64,000 nucleotides of DNA from Diphasiastrum complanatum (lineage: Eukaryota; Streptophyta; Lycopodiopsida; Lycopodiales; Lycopodiaceae). Below are positions 11,794-25,012 of this stretch, piece by piece. The position numbers and the translations under genes are program-made. The notes beneath the pieces were generated by a model, which worked only from the letters and a program-made list of their open reading frames with translations, did not search any database and had not been told where the DNA came from. Location of the stretch: positions 45,347,685-45,411,684 of the forward strand of contig CM055100.1 in NCBI GenBank assembly GCA_029204225.1, given 5' to 3'. How positions within the stretch are numbered: position 1 is the first letter of the stretch; each line of letters opens with the position of its first letter.

Positions 11794-12735
11794 ATGGACA
11801 GGAAGCAGGCGGAATGGATTTGGGAGTATGTCCTTAAACATAGCTCTAGCCATCGCGTCGTGCGGTATTTGGCAGAGGCGTTTCCGATCCCGGATGATAA
11901 TATCCGCCTCAAGAAAATGGTCCTTTTGAGAACTCTTTCCCATGAGGTTTCCAAGGGTTCCGTCACTGAGCTATGCATAGAAGTGCTCCAAGGCCTGGCT
12001 GAGCTCAGCAAATCCGAGGCAATGGCAAGTGAAATCAATGGAGCAGATGCCGCGTTGCGGAATGAGTGTTTGGAAGGAGGATCGGCTCGCTTGCTTGAAA
12101 GGCAGGAAGCAACTGCTAGGCAATTAGGGCAAGAAGGCTTGAAAGAAAATGAGAAGCAGGTGCTGGAAAAAACAGGTGATGGAACGGAACAGGGTTATAG
12201 GGAAGCAGAAGTGGGGAGCTGTGAAAGAGCAGCATCTGCAGAAAGGGCCAAAGTGAACGCCCTAGGGTTTAGCTTGCAAAATCCACTCAAGTGCAGAATT
12301 AGGTCTCTTAGGAGAGAACTTGGTCTGGCCATAAAGGTCGAGTTGACGGTGCGACACTTGAGAGAGGATGCCAAGGGCTGGACTGCCTTTCTTGAAGCTC
12401 TTGATAAGTACTGGGGTGATGCAGTGGACAGTGAAGAGGTGGGTGATCAGGAAGACGCGATTAATAGTGCACGAAAACAGATGAAACTGGAGTTATGGGC
12501 ACTCAAAGCAAGGCCTAAGCTTCAGAGTGAAGTGATTTCCAAGTACACACGAGACTCTGTTGAGAAAATGACGAAAAATTTCTTGGATCTTGCATGGGAG
12601 GAAATTGGACCCACATTTCTGGAAAAAGTCGAGGAGGATGTAGTAAAGGGAATGTATAGACCAGCCGGTAGTGCTAAGCTTTTACAGTGTACAGGCAACC
12701 GATTCCACAAGAAGGATTTGGCTGTAAAGGAAAAG
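11794..12735 (+). CDS. Telomere-Myb gene exon 1 (residues 1-314)
   Basis: Starts at ATG 11794 (MDRKQAEWIWEYVL). A TTG seven codons earlier is in frame but is not a credible plant start. Contains the helical N-terminal domain (about 1-70), a Glu/Gly-rich stretch, and a second conserved helical block (CRIRSLRRELGLAIKVELTV to LDLAWEEIGPTFLEKVEEDV). Ends AAG before GTAAAC, phase 0. Confidence 0.85.
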
Positions 12736-14761
12736 GTAAACGTTAAATGCACGGTTGCCTACAATTTTTTGCTGTTTTTGTAAATTGGTCCAAGGTTCTT
12801 TTTGTACCAGCCTTTGTTGGAGGTATTAGTGCAGCTGGTTTTACCTCTTATCTTTTTGAAAATCACTGTTAGCAAATCACTCTTATCTACTTTGTTAGGC
12901 TTTGTGATTGACTTCGAAAGGTGTTATTATTATGTTAGATACTGGAGCTGACACACTTAGACATGAATGTGTCATTTTCTGTAAAAGAATCTCATCAGTT
13001 TGAATGACCTTTAACATTTTGATACCTTAGTGGGCTTTCCTTCGCGCAATGCTTGTGCACACTGTTCTCAGTATCAGGATATAAAGCCCCAAAGGCGGTG
13101 TGTCTATTTAATAACACTGTCTGCTTGTAACTGCTCTGTCAGGTCAACCAAGGGAAAGCCAGCATGTTGACAAGCATTGACGTGAGTGGAGTTGGGAATG
13201 CAAGGCAAGATAGTTTAGAAGTTTCTGTCGAGGTAAGTCATGACATGGAAGGCAAAAGAGATACAGAAACCTTTGTAAGGGACGGTAATATAGATGAAGA
13301 TAAATTTTATAGGTTGCAGAACAGGGTGCTGCATGAGACAGTTTTGCACAAGGAAGAAGTCACCAGGCAAGAGTGCAACAATAGGATCAAGACTAGATCA
13401 CAGACCAGATGTTTACAAGAGCCTCCATTGAAGAAGCATAAAGGAAATGATGCAACACGCACTCCTGACTCCATTGCTAGGAAGCAGTCTTCAGAAAAAT
13501 ACTTAGCAAAAGCAAGGAGGGAGAAAGATACTTCTGCTGACGGACAAGAGGAGGAGCCTGAGGCGATGGTGAGGTTGAATCATATAGGGAAATATGGAAG
13601 TGAAAGCAAGGATGAAGAAGCATCAGAAAGTCTGAGGAAATATATGCCAATACAAGAGAATGAGGCGGTGCAGAGGGAAGAATTAGAACAAACAGCTCAA
13701 GTTACAGTGGCTTCTGATGGCTTGAATTGCATGAACCGAAGGAGAGAGGAAGTGATCGAAGATTCAAAGAAGCAGTACAGTCCAACATCTATGGAGACAA
13801 ATGGTGATCAGTTAAAGAATGCAAGTGGAAATTTGAACGCAGATTCTCCATCCAAGGCTAACTATGATTCACCTCAAGGGAATGATGTCGAAGTAAATCA
13901 AGCTAAAGGTGATGCAGATGAACAGGAAATTGTGAACCATTATGTTGAACAAGGAACATCTATCAGTATTTCTAAAGTTACATCAGCTGAGCAGCTTGCA
14001 GATTTTCCAGGTCATGAAGAATCAATCTGTTTAACTCCTCCCTGGGCTGGTGATTCTCATCAGAACTTTGTAGGTAAGTATCACCTTTTCGCATTTATGT
14101 AATGCAAGTATGTAGTACTTCATCATGGAGCATTTTTCAAAGAAAAGCACGTTTTCCAAGCAGAAAGTTTTTATTGTTCATAATCAGTTTGATGAAAAAG
14201 GGGAGAGATGTTTGAACTTTAGAACTTGATATGAGATGTTTGAACTTCGGAACTGACATGTGGCAAATGTCATGACCCTTTGGACAATTGAATAATTCTT
14301 CTATTTTGTATTCTTTCATTGGAGTTGCTTCACTGCGGACGCGGATTGCCCGCGTCCGGCCCGGACCCTCATGTCTGTTATATATGTACTTAGTTCATGA
14401 CTTTCCGCTTTTAGCAGTGTTTTCGAGTTTTTTACTGCTTATGTAATAGTGTGCATGAGTGCCAGCTTAACGGCACACGTAGTGTAAAGTTGGGACACGC
14501 GTCCCGTAACGGGGACCGAATTGCCATGCAGCGGTACCCCACAAAAAATAGACTGTGTATATATATAGAGACATGAGGGTTTGGGCCGGATGTGGGCAAT
14601 CTGCGTCCACGTTCGGACCCGGACGCGTCTGACCCCCGGACGCGGGGTCAGACCCATCCACATTTGAATTTTTTTTTTCAACACTAAAAACAAATAAAAG
14701 CGGACGCGTCCGGACCCCCGGATGCACCCCTGGTGCGTTCGTGCCCGAGGTCCGCTACCTT

Positions 14762-14808
<47 letters not shown>

Positions 14809-15565
14809 CAGGGATGCACGTCCGGGCCGGACGCGGGCACTCCGCGTCGGTGTCTGGCGTCTGGACCCAGACGCGTCCGACCCCCGGACGCGGGGTCGGA
14901 CGTGTCCACTTTTTTTTATTTTTTAAAATTTTTTACCACTAAATATCATTAAAAAAATTAAAAAAATTAAAAAAAAAAAATCGGACGCGTCCGGACCCTC
15001 GGAGTCGGACAGACATGGGGGTCCGGGCCGGACGTGGGCATTCCGCGTCTGCGTTCGGACCCGGACGCGTCCGACTCCTGGACGCAGGGTCAGATGCGTG
15101 CATTTTTTTAAGATTTTAAATTTTTTTTTTTTGGCTAAATAACTCTAAAAAAATCAAAAAAAATTAAAAAGAAAAAAAAAATGGACGCGTCCGGGGACCC
15201 GAACGCACCCCTGGCGCATCCGGACGCGGACGCGGATGCGCGTTCGGACGCACCGTCCGCTACCTTATATATATATATATATATCAGACATGAGGGTCCG
15301 GGCCGTTTTGCCCGCGTCCGAACCCGGACGCGTCCGACCCCCGGACGAGGGGTCGGACGCGTCTATTTTTTTATTTTTAAACTTAAAAACAGATTTGTCC
15401 GGGGGTCCAAACGCCCCCGGACGCACGCGTCCAGGGTCCGGACGCAATTTTTATTTTATTTTTTTTTAGAAAAAAAAAATTTAAAAGAAAAAAAAAATCG
15501 GACGCGTCCGGACGCGGACGCGCCCCTGGCTCGTCCGCGTTTTCGTCCGCCATCCGCTTCCTTAG

Positions 15566-15607
<42 letters not shown>

Positions 15608-18600
15608 CAGGGATGAGGGTCCGAGCCGGAATGGCCGCGTCCGCGTCCGGCGTTCGGACCCAGACGCGTCTGACCCTCGGACGCAGGGTCAGACCTGTCC
15701 AATTTTTTTTTTTTTAAACTAAAAAACCCTAAAAAAAATTAAAAACGGACGTGTCCGTACCGCCGCCGTACGCACCCATGGCTTCATTTTTTTAATTTTT
15801 ATTTTATTTATTTTTAGTCAACTTTTTTTAAAAAATTTAAAAAAAGAAAACAAAAAAATCGGACGCGGACGCGCCCCTGACGCGTCCGCGTCCACCGTCC
15901 GCTTCCTTAGATTAGACATGAGGGTCCGGGCCGTTTTGCCCGCGTCTGCGTCCGCGTCCGCTTCTGTCTTTCGGACGCGGGGTCGGACGCGTCTCTTGTT
16001 TTTAAATTTTTTTTATTTATTTGGAAAAATAAAAACAGATGCGTTCGGAGGTTCGGACGCCCCCGGACGCACGCGTTCGAGGGTTCGGACGCAATTTTTT
16101 GTTTTTTAAAATTTTTTTTAAAAGAAATTTAAAAAAAATTAAAAAAAAAAAAAAATCGGACGCGTCCGCGTCCGCGTCCGTCATCCGCTTCCTTAGATAT
16201 TAAACCCCTAAGGACCCACGAGTCAGTACATGACCAAAATTGGGTCCAACTGAACTTAAGACAAACTTAAGATGGCCTAAATAACTAAATACCCATGGTT
16301 ACACAAATCTCGACCTTTTGGGTCAAAGTAACCTATGGATTAACTTTAGCATAGTCATTTATTTCTAACACCCTCCTTAAATGACAATGCAAAAACCTGA
16401 AATCTTCACTATGTAACAAAACCAACGCGTGGTATCAAATTTAAAGCTTTTCTTAAAGCTTCAAATCTGACTCTAGGCAACACCTTAGTGAAGAGGTCCG
16501 CAATATTATCCTCCGTAGGACAATATTCAAGTAAAATGTTGCCATCATGAAGTCTCTCCCAAACAAAGTGATAATGGATCTCGATGTGCTTCGTCCTCGC
16601 ATGAAAAACAGGATTCCGTGCAATGGCAATAGAACTTTGACTATCACTCAAGATAAGAGTGGCTGAGGGCTTGCCAAACTTCATGGTAGTCTTCTCAGCC
16701 ATAAACAGTCTGTTGTGGCTGAAAATATCGCTCTATATTCTGCCTCACTAGAAGAAGTAGCAACAGTGGGCTGCTTTTTACTTGACCAAGAAATTGCAGA
16801 ATTCTCATAGAAAAAGCAATGTCCACTTGTAGAGCGTCTAGTGTCTTGATCTCCACCCCAATCCGAGTCACTAAAACCAACCAAACATGCATCATCACAA
16901 GTAGGAAAAACCAGTCCATGACTTCTTGTTCCTTGAAGATATCAAAAGATCCTCTTCAACGCTTTCCAATGTGATGTCATTGGGGCATGCATGTCAAATT
17001 GAACAGCCTATAGCCTTTGCTTTCACTACTATAGCCAACAAAAATGCATTTAACTCCTTTATCCTCAAGCTTTTACAAAGTTTATTTGGAACAAAAGCAT
17101 AAGCCGTACAACCAAAAATGCGAAAGTGAGAGATTGTAGGCTTCTTTCCATACCAAACTTCATAAGGAGTTAATACTTTCAATGCTTTAGTAGGACAACG
17201 ATTGCTTATGTATGCTGCCGTTATAACCGCTTCAGCCCAAAACTTGTGAGGCAACCCCTTTGCTTTGAGCATGCAATGGGCCATCTCTATAAGTGTGTGA
17301 TTCTTTCGCTCGGCAACACCATTTTGTTGAGGCGTATAGGGAGTTGTCATTTGATGTAGAATTCCCTTTTCTCGAAGAAATGCACCGAACGTATTCTTAA
17401 TGTATTCCCCTCCTCGATCGATGCGTAGGGTCTTCAAAGAATGCCCAAACTGATTTTCCACCATTGCTAGAAAATCTTTGAAACGTTGAAAAACTTCCAA
17501 TTTAGCCTTCATAGGATAGATCCATGTAAAACGGGAAAATCATCAATAAAAGTCACAAAATAGATGCACTTTCCAGTGGATTCGGACCTCATCGGACCAC
17601 AAACATCACTATGAACCATATCAAATTCAAGAACCCTTATAGGTCCATCAGTTGGAAAAGGTTTTTTTTGAAACTTTCCAAGTATGCACCCCTCGCATAC
17701 ATGCCCTTCCGGCTGCTCAATAGTAGGAATGCCTTCTACCATATTAAATGTCTTCAACTTCTTCAAACTTGCAAAGTTGAGATGCCCAAACCTTGCGTGC
17801 CACAATTTAGCCAACTCCAATGATTGTGATGTAGAAGCAACAAGACATGTAGAGGGAATTCGTCGCTCATAGGTATCCATAATGAATAAGCCAGCATGCA
17901 TCGTTCCCGAAAAATAATGGCTACAATTCCAATTCCATGAATAGAATAAGATGCATCATCCGCAAATTGTACCTTACTTCCATTTCCTCCTCCAAACAAA
18001 ACTTGCTGAAAACTGGTTGCATAAAAATCAGATTTCAGATTCTGATTTTTGGGTGCCAAAAATTGCTCCTCCAAGATCTTTGATGGCCGCCCTCCTTCAA
18101 CCTAAAAAGAAACAAAAAAGCTGATCCAAACTTCACTTGAAAAGATCAGCAAGATGCTGAAATTTCACAACAAAAAGCAGAGAAGTTCCTCTTCTGGTAG
18201 GGCGCCAACAAACAAGCTTGCTGCAGATCCGGTAGCTCTGATACCATGTAGGAAAGCAAGAGTCAAGTCACCAAGATCTAGTTATCAATCAATCTCCACA
18301 GAAAACAAGAGAGAAGAGGCTGGGCGCCCAACTCTAAGAGAGAGAGAGAGAAAACAACAACAAGAGCAATGGAGAGCAATGCTTAGCCAAGCCAAACTGT
18401 AAAAATGGAATACACAATGAGCATCTAAGTACTCTACCTGGATGTGGCCAAATGCCACCAAACCCTAAGGTTAACCACTTACTAAATGTAGGGCACTCCC
18501 AAAAGTCAAGATAGGGCCCCTAAACAAAATTAGACCCCTAAGGACCCACGAGTCAGTACATGACCAAAATTGGGTCCAACTGAACTTAAGACAAACTTAA

Positions 18601-21431
18601 GATAACTAAATACCCATGGTTACACAAATCTCGACCTTTTGGGTCAAAGTAACCTATGGATTAACTTTAGCATAGTCATTTATTTCTAACAGGGGATGCA
18701 CATGGCCGATCAGGTTGTGGGGATAAATAGGCACTTACAATGCCATTGTGAGAGGCATTTTCAGAGGCTGTGAGAGAGCCAGTGACAGGTTGTGAGAGGC
18801 TGTTTGAGAGCCAGGGTGCTGTGAGAGGGTGTTCGAGGACCACGGTGTTGTGAGGAGAAGGTCGATCGAGATGGCAGAGCGCATACCACCGAAGCCCGAG
18901 GGCGAATCCATGAGGAAGCTTGAGGAAGATATCCGAAGGCACAACGAAAGACATCTGAAGCAAGAGGCAGACATTGTTGAGATGTTGCGACAGACTCGAC
19001 AGAGACACCCATAGCTGCAGATCCCCCCCCCCACCGAAGCCCGAGGGCGAATCCATGAGGAAGCTTGAGGAAGATATCCGAAGGCACAACGAAAGACATC
19101 GGAAGCAAGAGGCAGACATTGCAGAGATGTTGCGACAAACTCGACAGAGACACCCAGAGCTGCAGATCCTCCTCCCGCTGTGGCCCCTGCCCCCGCTGTC
19201 GAGTTGGATTTGGATGAGCAGATCGGAATGAACTTCACACGACGACAACTCATCATGGTCAGGGAAAGGGCGGCCAGACGTCGGGCTAACCAAGAGGCAG
19301 AGCGAGAGCGACAAAACAATGCACCTGACGTGGGCGAGGAGTCGGTGGAGGATCAGTAGGCATGTTTAGAATAGATAAGGTCCAGCCGTATGTGGTGGCG
19401 GACTGTTGCTATGTAATTTTTGGCAGTTTAGGGTGCGGCAAATAACTAGATAGCTGCTTAAAAAAAAGACGGGATATATAACGTTATCTTGATACAACGG
19501 CTGAATGAATATATAGTTGTTTTTTGTGCAACGCGAGCCTGTTCATGTGAAATGCAATCTCTGTATTGTTTTAAATGCAAATGTAATACATGTGTTTATG
19601 AAATGCCGTCACGAGTTTGGGGTGTAGGGGTAATTGCTATGCTCATGATCGTTTGGAGTGCATGTGCTATCAGTTTGCTGTGGCATCAATGATCGGTTTG
19701 TAGCTGCATTTATGTGAAGCTATCATTCACTTCAATCGAAATTAGTTGAAAATACGATTCACATGAGCACATAGAATTCGACATAAAATTGAAAATACAT
19801 CATCACATGTACAAAGCGACACACGCACAATGTGCAACAAATAAAGTACGCCAAACACTGTATATAATGTGAAAAAAGATCTGAGTACAATGGTCGACCA
19901 TCTGCTGGAAACAAACTACTGAAACTAAAATAACAGAGCCACAATCAATGCTTTGGCTCTGACTCAGACGAATGCTCCGGAGACAACTTAGGGCCCCGAG
20001 CTGACTCTCGCAGCCGATATCTGTGCCTGTTTGGAACTGGCATGGGCTGTGTATCTGAGGAGGAGGACTCGTCACTAGCATCATCCCAATCTGCCTCCGC
20101 ATCAGCCCCCAAGCAAGCCAAACCAACAACACCTGCTCCAGCTGGCTGTAATACTGCACCTCTAGTTGTAGCTGGAGCCCTGCGTGGTCGTCCTCTCCTC
20201 CCTGGCAGTTTCTGTGCCTTGCCCTTCTTGTTCGGTGCACCCTTGGGCCTTCCTGGTCTCTTGCGGACAAGAGGAGTTGTCAATGCCTCATCACCCCCAT
20301 GCAAATCACCTGGCTCGCTAGGCTGGGCCCAAGCTGATGGGGAAGCAAAAGAGGGAACTCCCTGTGCACCTAAGCGAGGAGGATGAGCTCGTGGAGTGTG
20401 TGCCCGTGGGGCTGCTGCAGGTGGAGGAACTGGCTGTGCAGGAGGCAAGTACAGCGGCGATATGTACTGAAAGGGGCGCTGCGGTGGCCGGTACTTGTAC
20501 ATCCTGGGAGCTGCCAAAGGGGGAGCCAGTGGAGTGGGTGCTGCCAAAGGAGGAGGATGTGAAGTGGGTGCTGCCACTGGAGGAGCTACTGGAGGAGCCA
20601 CTGTGGATGTGGGCGCTGCAAGAGAAAACCTGGGCACAGACGGTGGCCTGCCATGGAGACCTGGTGCTGTAGATGTGGACGGCGATGGAGGGGCTGCAGG
20701 CCTCAATGGCATCGGTGGCACTGGAGGTGTTGTGCGGCGCACATATACCCTTTGAGGAACTGGAAGAACTGTAGACACCTCATGTGGCTGCTCTGGCTGG
20801 GACTCTGTGTATGGCATGCTGGCAAGAGATGAAGGGGGTGCCCTGACACTCGACATTTGCTGAGCCTCTGAATCCAATGTGGCAATCAAGTCGTCTAGCT
20901 GGGCATCTGAATACAAATGCTCTGGGCTCTGGGTCATCCTGTGCACCATCTCCTGAATCATCCTGTGCACCATCCTCTGAATTAACCCGTGCCTCATCCC
21001 GTGCCTCATCATGTTCACCCTGTAGACCCTGCATGGCCTCCCAATTTGTGCAATCTGGTGCCTCCTCTGGTGTGCTGTCGTAGTAACGGCCATGACTCTG
21101 TACTGCACGCATCCAAGCAGCTGCGGGACCGGCATCTAAATCACTCTGCCCTCTATCAAGAGCCTCCTCCATCATATCGACATAGGTAGGTATGCCACTG
21201 GCCTCCCCTGTGTGCCCTGCCTGTCTCCCAGTATAACCTACGCCATGTGCCCCACCTTTGCCACGTGATGCACCTGTGACCCCTGCCCGTGGCGTGTGCC
21301 CTACACCTATATCATCTACCTCATCCCTCTCTGATCTGGCAAACACAACCCGAATGGGCTCATCCTCATCATGCTCATCCTCTAACACTGGCTCATTTGC
21401 CTCATACAATAGAGGCTCTCTGTGCTCAAGC

Positions 21432-21476
<45 letters not shown>

Positions 21477-24400
21477 TCGGCAAGCTCCCTCTCTCTCTCT
21501 GCCATCAACTGCGTGCCCAAGTCATCTGCAGGCATGGGATGGACGCTGTCTGTAGGCAAGTCAACCTGGCGCTCCAAATCAGATATCCTTGTCTGCAGCA
21601 TGTCAGGAAAACAACTTGATCAGTAATTGAAACCTACATTTTAGTGAGACGTCAACCAACATGCTATGGGAGAATGGCCCATCACCTGCAATGCGCTCGT
21701 AATGGTCGGCAGTCTCTTGGCGAGAGGTGCGTTGGTGCTACAGAACACCAACCGCTATAGCTGACTTATTGACAGCCTGTTTCTTCTCCTCGTGTGAAAC
21801 GAGGGCCCATGTGCTCCAATTACGCTCGCACACGGAGGCAGCGCAATCCTGTGGTATGTGCAATGAAATGGTTCAGCACATGTGCACGGGTGGAATGTCA
21901 ACGAAACACAGCAAGAGAGGATGAGATGAGATGCATACATGTGAAAGGACCCGCAGTGCAACACGCTGTATGGAGGGATAGGTGCTACCGAACATGGTCC
22001 ACTAGGTAATGGGGAGCTGCCTCCTCTCTGGATCCTGAGCAGCCGGGTGACCGAACGTGCCCATGCCGAAACGAAATGCAGCTAGCTCCTCCATGAGTCT
22101 GATAGGATCCAAGCCAATGTGTGGACCCACCCTATAGATGTACTCAAGCCAATCCGACTCGAGCTCCCTGTCTGATATCTGTGTCGGAGAGAGGAAGAGG
22201 GGATGCAAGATGTGTGCAACGTTGTGGATACTCCTGTGAAAGTAGTTCCACCGCGTCTCCCAGATGAACCTCAGCTCCGTCATCCTGCACGAAGTCGAAG
22301 CAAATTTTGGAAAAAATGTAACATCGACAAGAAAACAAACTAGCAAACATTGAAAAAATAAAGACCAATTACAACACTATACCGCTTACCTTTCTGGTTG
22401 CAAGATGGGCAGCTGCAGGAACTGTCTGATCCGGTCCATGAGCTCATACACCAGTCCGAGTTTGGACCCCTTGCTGTCAGCCATGCGGAGCACAATGTAG
22501 AGTGGTCGAAGCAGTCCTGACAATGTCTGGGCATCCCTCCAGAACTGGTCTCCCCTCACCGTGGAAGAAAAGTGCTCCCCATCCTCCGTGTGCTGAAACG
22601 TATTGGCACGCCAAAGATCATTGACAACCATCTATAGAAGCTGTGCCCTGCACCTGATCAGACGGTCGATGACCACCAAGTCGAATGCAAAGCGTGTGGG
22701 GGCTGGCTTACGGAGGTCCAAATGGTTGAACACCCAAAACATGGCAAGAACACGCCTCTTCCTGGTGACAAAAGTCACCAGGAAGAGGGCCTCGCGGACG
22801 ATGGCTCTAACCCAGGGAAGTGCACCTATGTCCCCAGGAGAAGGTCTATGCCGTGCGCTGCACAGGGGGTATGGACGATGTGAGGGAACTCGGCCTCTAG
22901 CAGGACACCCATCTGAACGCAGTTGGTGGCATTGTTCGTCACCACCGTAACGACATGCTAGGGGCCTATGGACAGTATGGAAGACCTAATGACGTTGTAC
23001 ATGAACTCTGCAGATACGACTCTCCCCCCTCTACTGCAATCCACGGCTCTCAGAAACTGTGTACCCATGCAGCTGGAGACCAAGATGTTTAGGATCGGCC
23101 TCCTCCTGACATCAGTCCAGCCATCGGACATGATGCTGCATCCATATGTGGCCCAGTGGCGGTGTAGAGGCTCCATCTCTCTAGACAAGGCTCAACCCTA
23201 TCTCTCAGCATGTGTGTGCGGACAACCTCCCTCGTAAATCAAACTGGCCACGGCCTGTGTGGCCTCTCTGTCCATGTGCGGCTGATGCGCGCCGCGAATG
23301 GTCTGCTGCACAAGGGCTCTACCTGGTGGGCGACGGGTGGTGGACCTCCAGCATGGTGCACCAACCGTGACGGGAATGGACGATGACGCGACAGGTTGGG
23401 CACTAGTGGATGCATCGGCTGTAGACGTGGAATGGGGAGAGTGAGATGCACTGGCAGGGATGAGTGCAGCAACATAAGTGGGGTGCACTGGTGGAGGGGC
23501 AAGATCTGGCATGGGATACGAAAACTGCTGGCTAGGGAGGTCATCCGGATGGGAAGGGAAGGAAGAAGGGATCTTATCCACATCCTCGAAGGTCTCGTCA
23601 GTAGCATCCTGGGCCTGCTCGGGTGGCGGAGAGTCCATGAGAAAATTGTAAACTGGGGGCGTGCGTGCAATAGGACGTGGTGGTGGAACCGCAGTGGCAA
23701 TTGGCGGACACGATGGGACGGGATCCACCGGAATGGGTGCAGATGGGGGTGCGTGTGACGGAACTGTCTGAGGGGGATGAGGGGCAATGGGACGGGATGA
23801 GGATGCACTCCCACTCCTCGTGCGTGCCAGCCAAGCAGGCAACAACTCTAGGTCAGCCACATAAGGAGTGGTGCAAAACCGGAGAACGCCCTTCGAAATG
23901 GTGTTCGCCCCCGCCACGAGCCGCGGCCCGTAGGTGTCCAGTAGTCGCTGCCTGTCGGGGACGGACATGCTGCCACAAGGGGCAGCATTTAAGGTGCCAC
24001 CATTTTTGGTGCGTGCACCGAGCAGGTGGCCTTTAAGGCGAGTGAGGGACGCAGCAAATTCGACTAGGCAGTATCGGCCACGCACGATCTTCTGACCGGT
24101 CTTGTTGGTCTTGTCGGCCACAGTTTCTACACCCGCTTCATTGCATCCTACCAGGCGCTGTGGCAGGCCACCAGGTTCTGGCAGAGGTTCTTCATCTCAG
24201 ACGGACAGAGTGTCCCGTGGTAGACAGGGGCAGTCTCGTAGGCCTAGAGGCAGACCTCCAGTGCGTGGTAGGGGTTCCACTCAGAGGCGCAATATGCTAG
24301 CAGGGTCAGATATTGAGGGGTCAGTACTACATGACTATAGCCAGGTGGAGGGTGACTTCCATGATTCAGACGATGACCCCGTGGCCACACAACCCTATCC

Positions 24401-24973
24401 AGATGCTTGATTCACCATGAGCCACGGTTATATGATTTTATATTTAGGGCCAAACATTGTACACATTTGGTCATGGAAATCATTTTATTCGTTAGAGACA
24501 CTGTGCTTTTTTATATTCACACATGTGGCAACCATTGCAGTTATTCCATCATGGATATGGACATCGTTTTTCGTATTGTAATGTCAATTTATCGAGTCCT
24601 TGCGGGTCTTTTCTTACTGCCTGTCAATGATTTTATTACGTTGTTAGTAACACTTTGTGTTTCATCAGTACCCTCCCCCCCCAAAAAAAAAAAAACTACC
24701 CAAAGGCCTTTTTTTTTGCAATTATATGATGTTAAAAAAGGCATTTTTTTAAATGTTAAATTTCTAACCCCCCCTCTCCCCCCCCATAGGCACTCATATT
24801 AATGCCCCCTTTTTTCCTATTTTTTTTTGCAATTTTTAGGGCTTGAAAAGGGGCATTTTATGGTTTTTTTTAATTAAATTTTTTTTTAGGTAGGTGCCGT
24901 GGTACTGAAATGGTACGGCACCTACGGCACATGTGCCGTACCAGGTGCCGTACCACGGCACCCGGAACTTTGA

Positions 24974-25012
<39 letters not shown>

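Larger units (their letters stand above)
16203..18691 (-). mobile_element. Copia B, RT-deleted, truncated 3' LTR
   Basis: Minus-strand Ty1/copia in intron 2. The 5' LTR is 18247-18691 (445 bp), beginning TGTTAGAAATAAATG and ending CTACA. The primer binding site TGGTATCAGAGC (complement of 18235-18246) follows at once. A partial protease/GAG-pre-integrase, integrase, RNase H, an AAGGAGGG polypurine tract and a 3' LTR remnant (16203-16370) follow. Over the shared 168 bp the LTRs differ by one edge base and one 9-bp indel, so insertion was recent. Gag and nearly all of RT are absent, so it is a deletion derivative. The 3' LTR stops where the palindromic array ends, so its target duplication cannot be read. 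Confidence 0.9.

Noticed and set aside
14733-16109. Open frames rich in Arg/Thr/Pro across the palindromic array
   Set aside because: They follow from the GGACGC/GCGTCC repeats and TA runs (YIYIYI); they change frame from unit to unit and show no domain.
14330-16196. CRISPR-like array
   Set aside because: Units vary in length, contain palindromes and A/T tracts rather than constant repeats with unique spacers, and the context is a plant intron.
20042-23758. Plus-strand open frames opposite the hAT gene
   Set aside because: They mirror the GC-rich minus-strand coding sequence and carry no recognised motif; the minus strand has clear DUF659 and hAT blocks.
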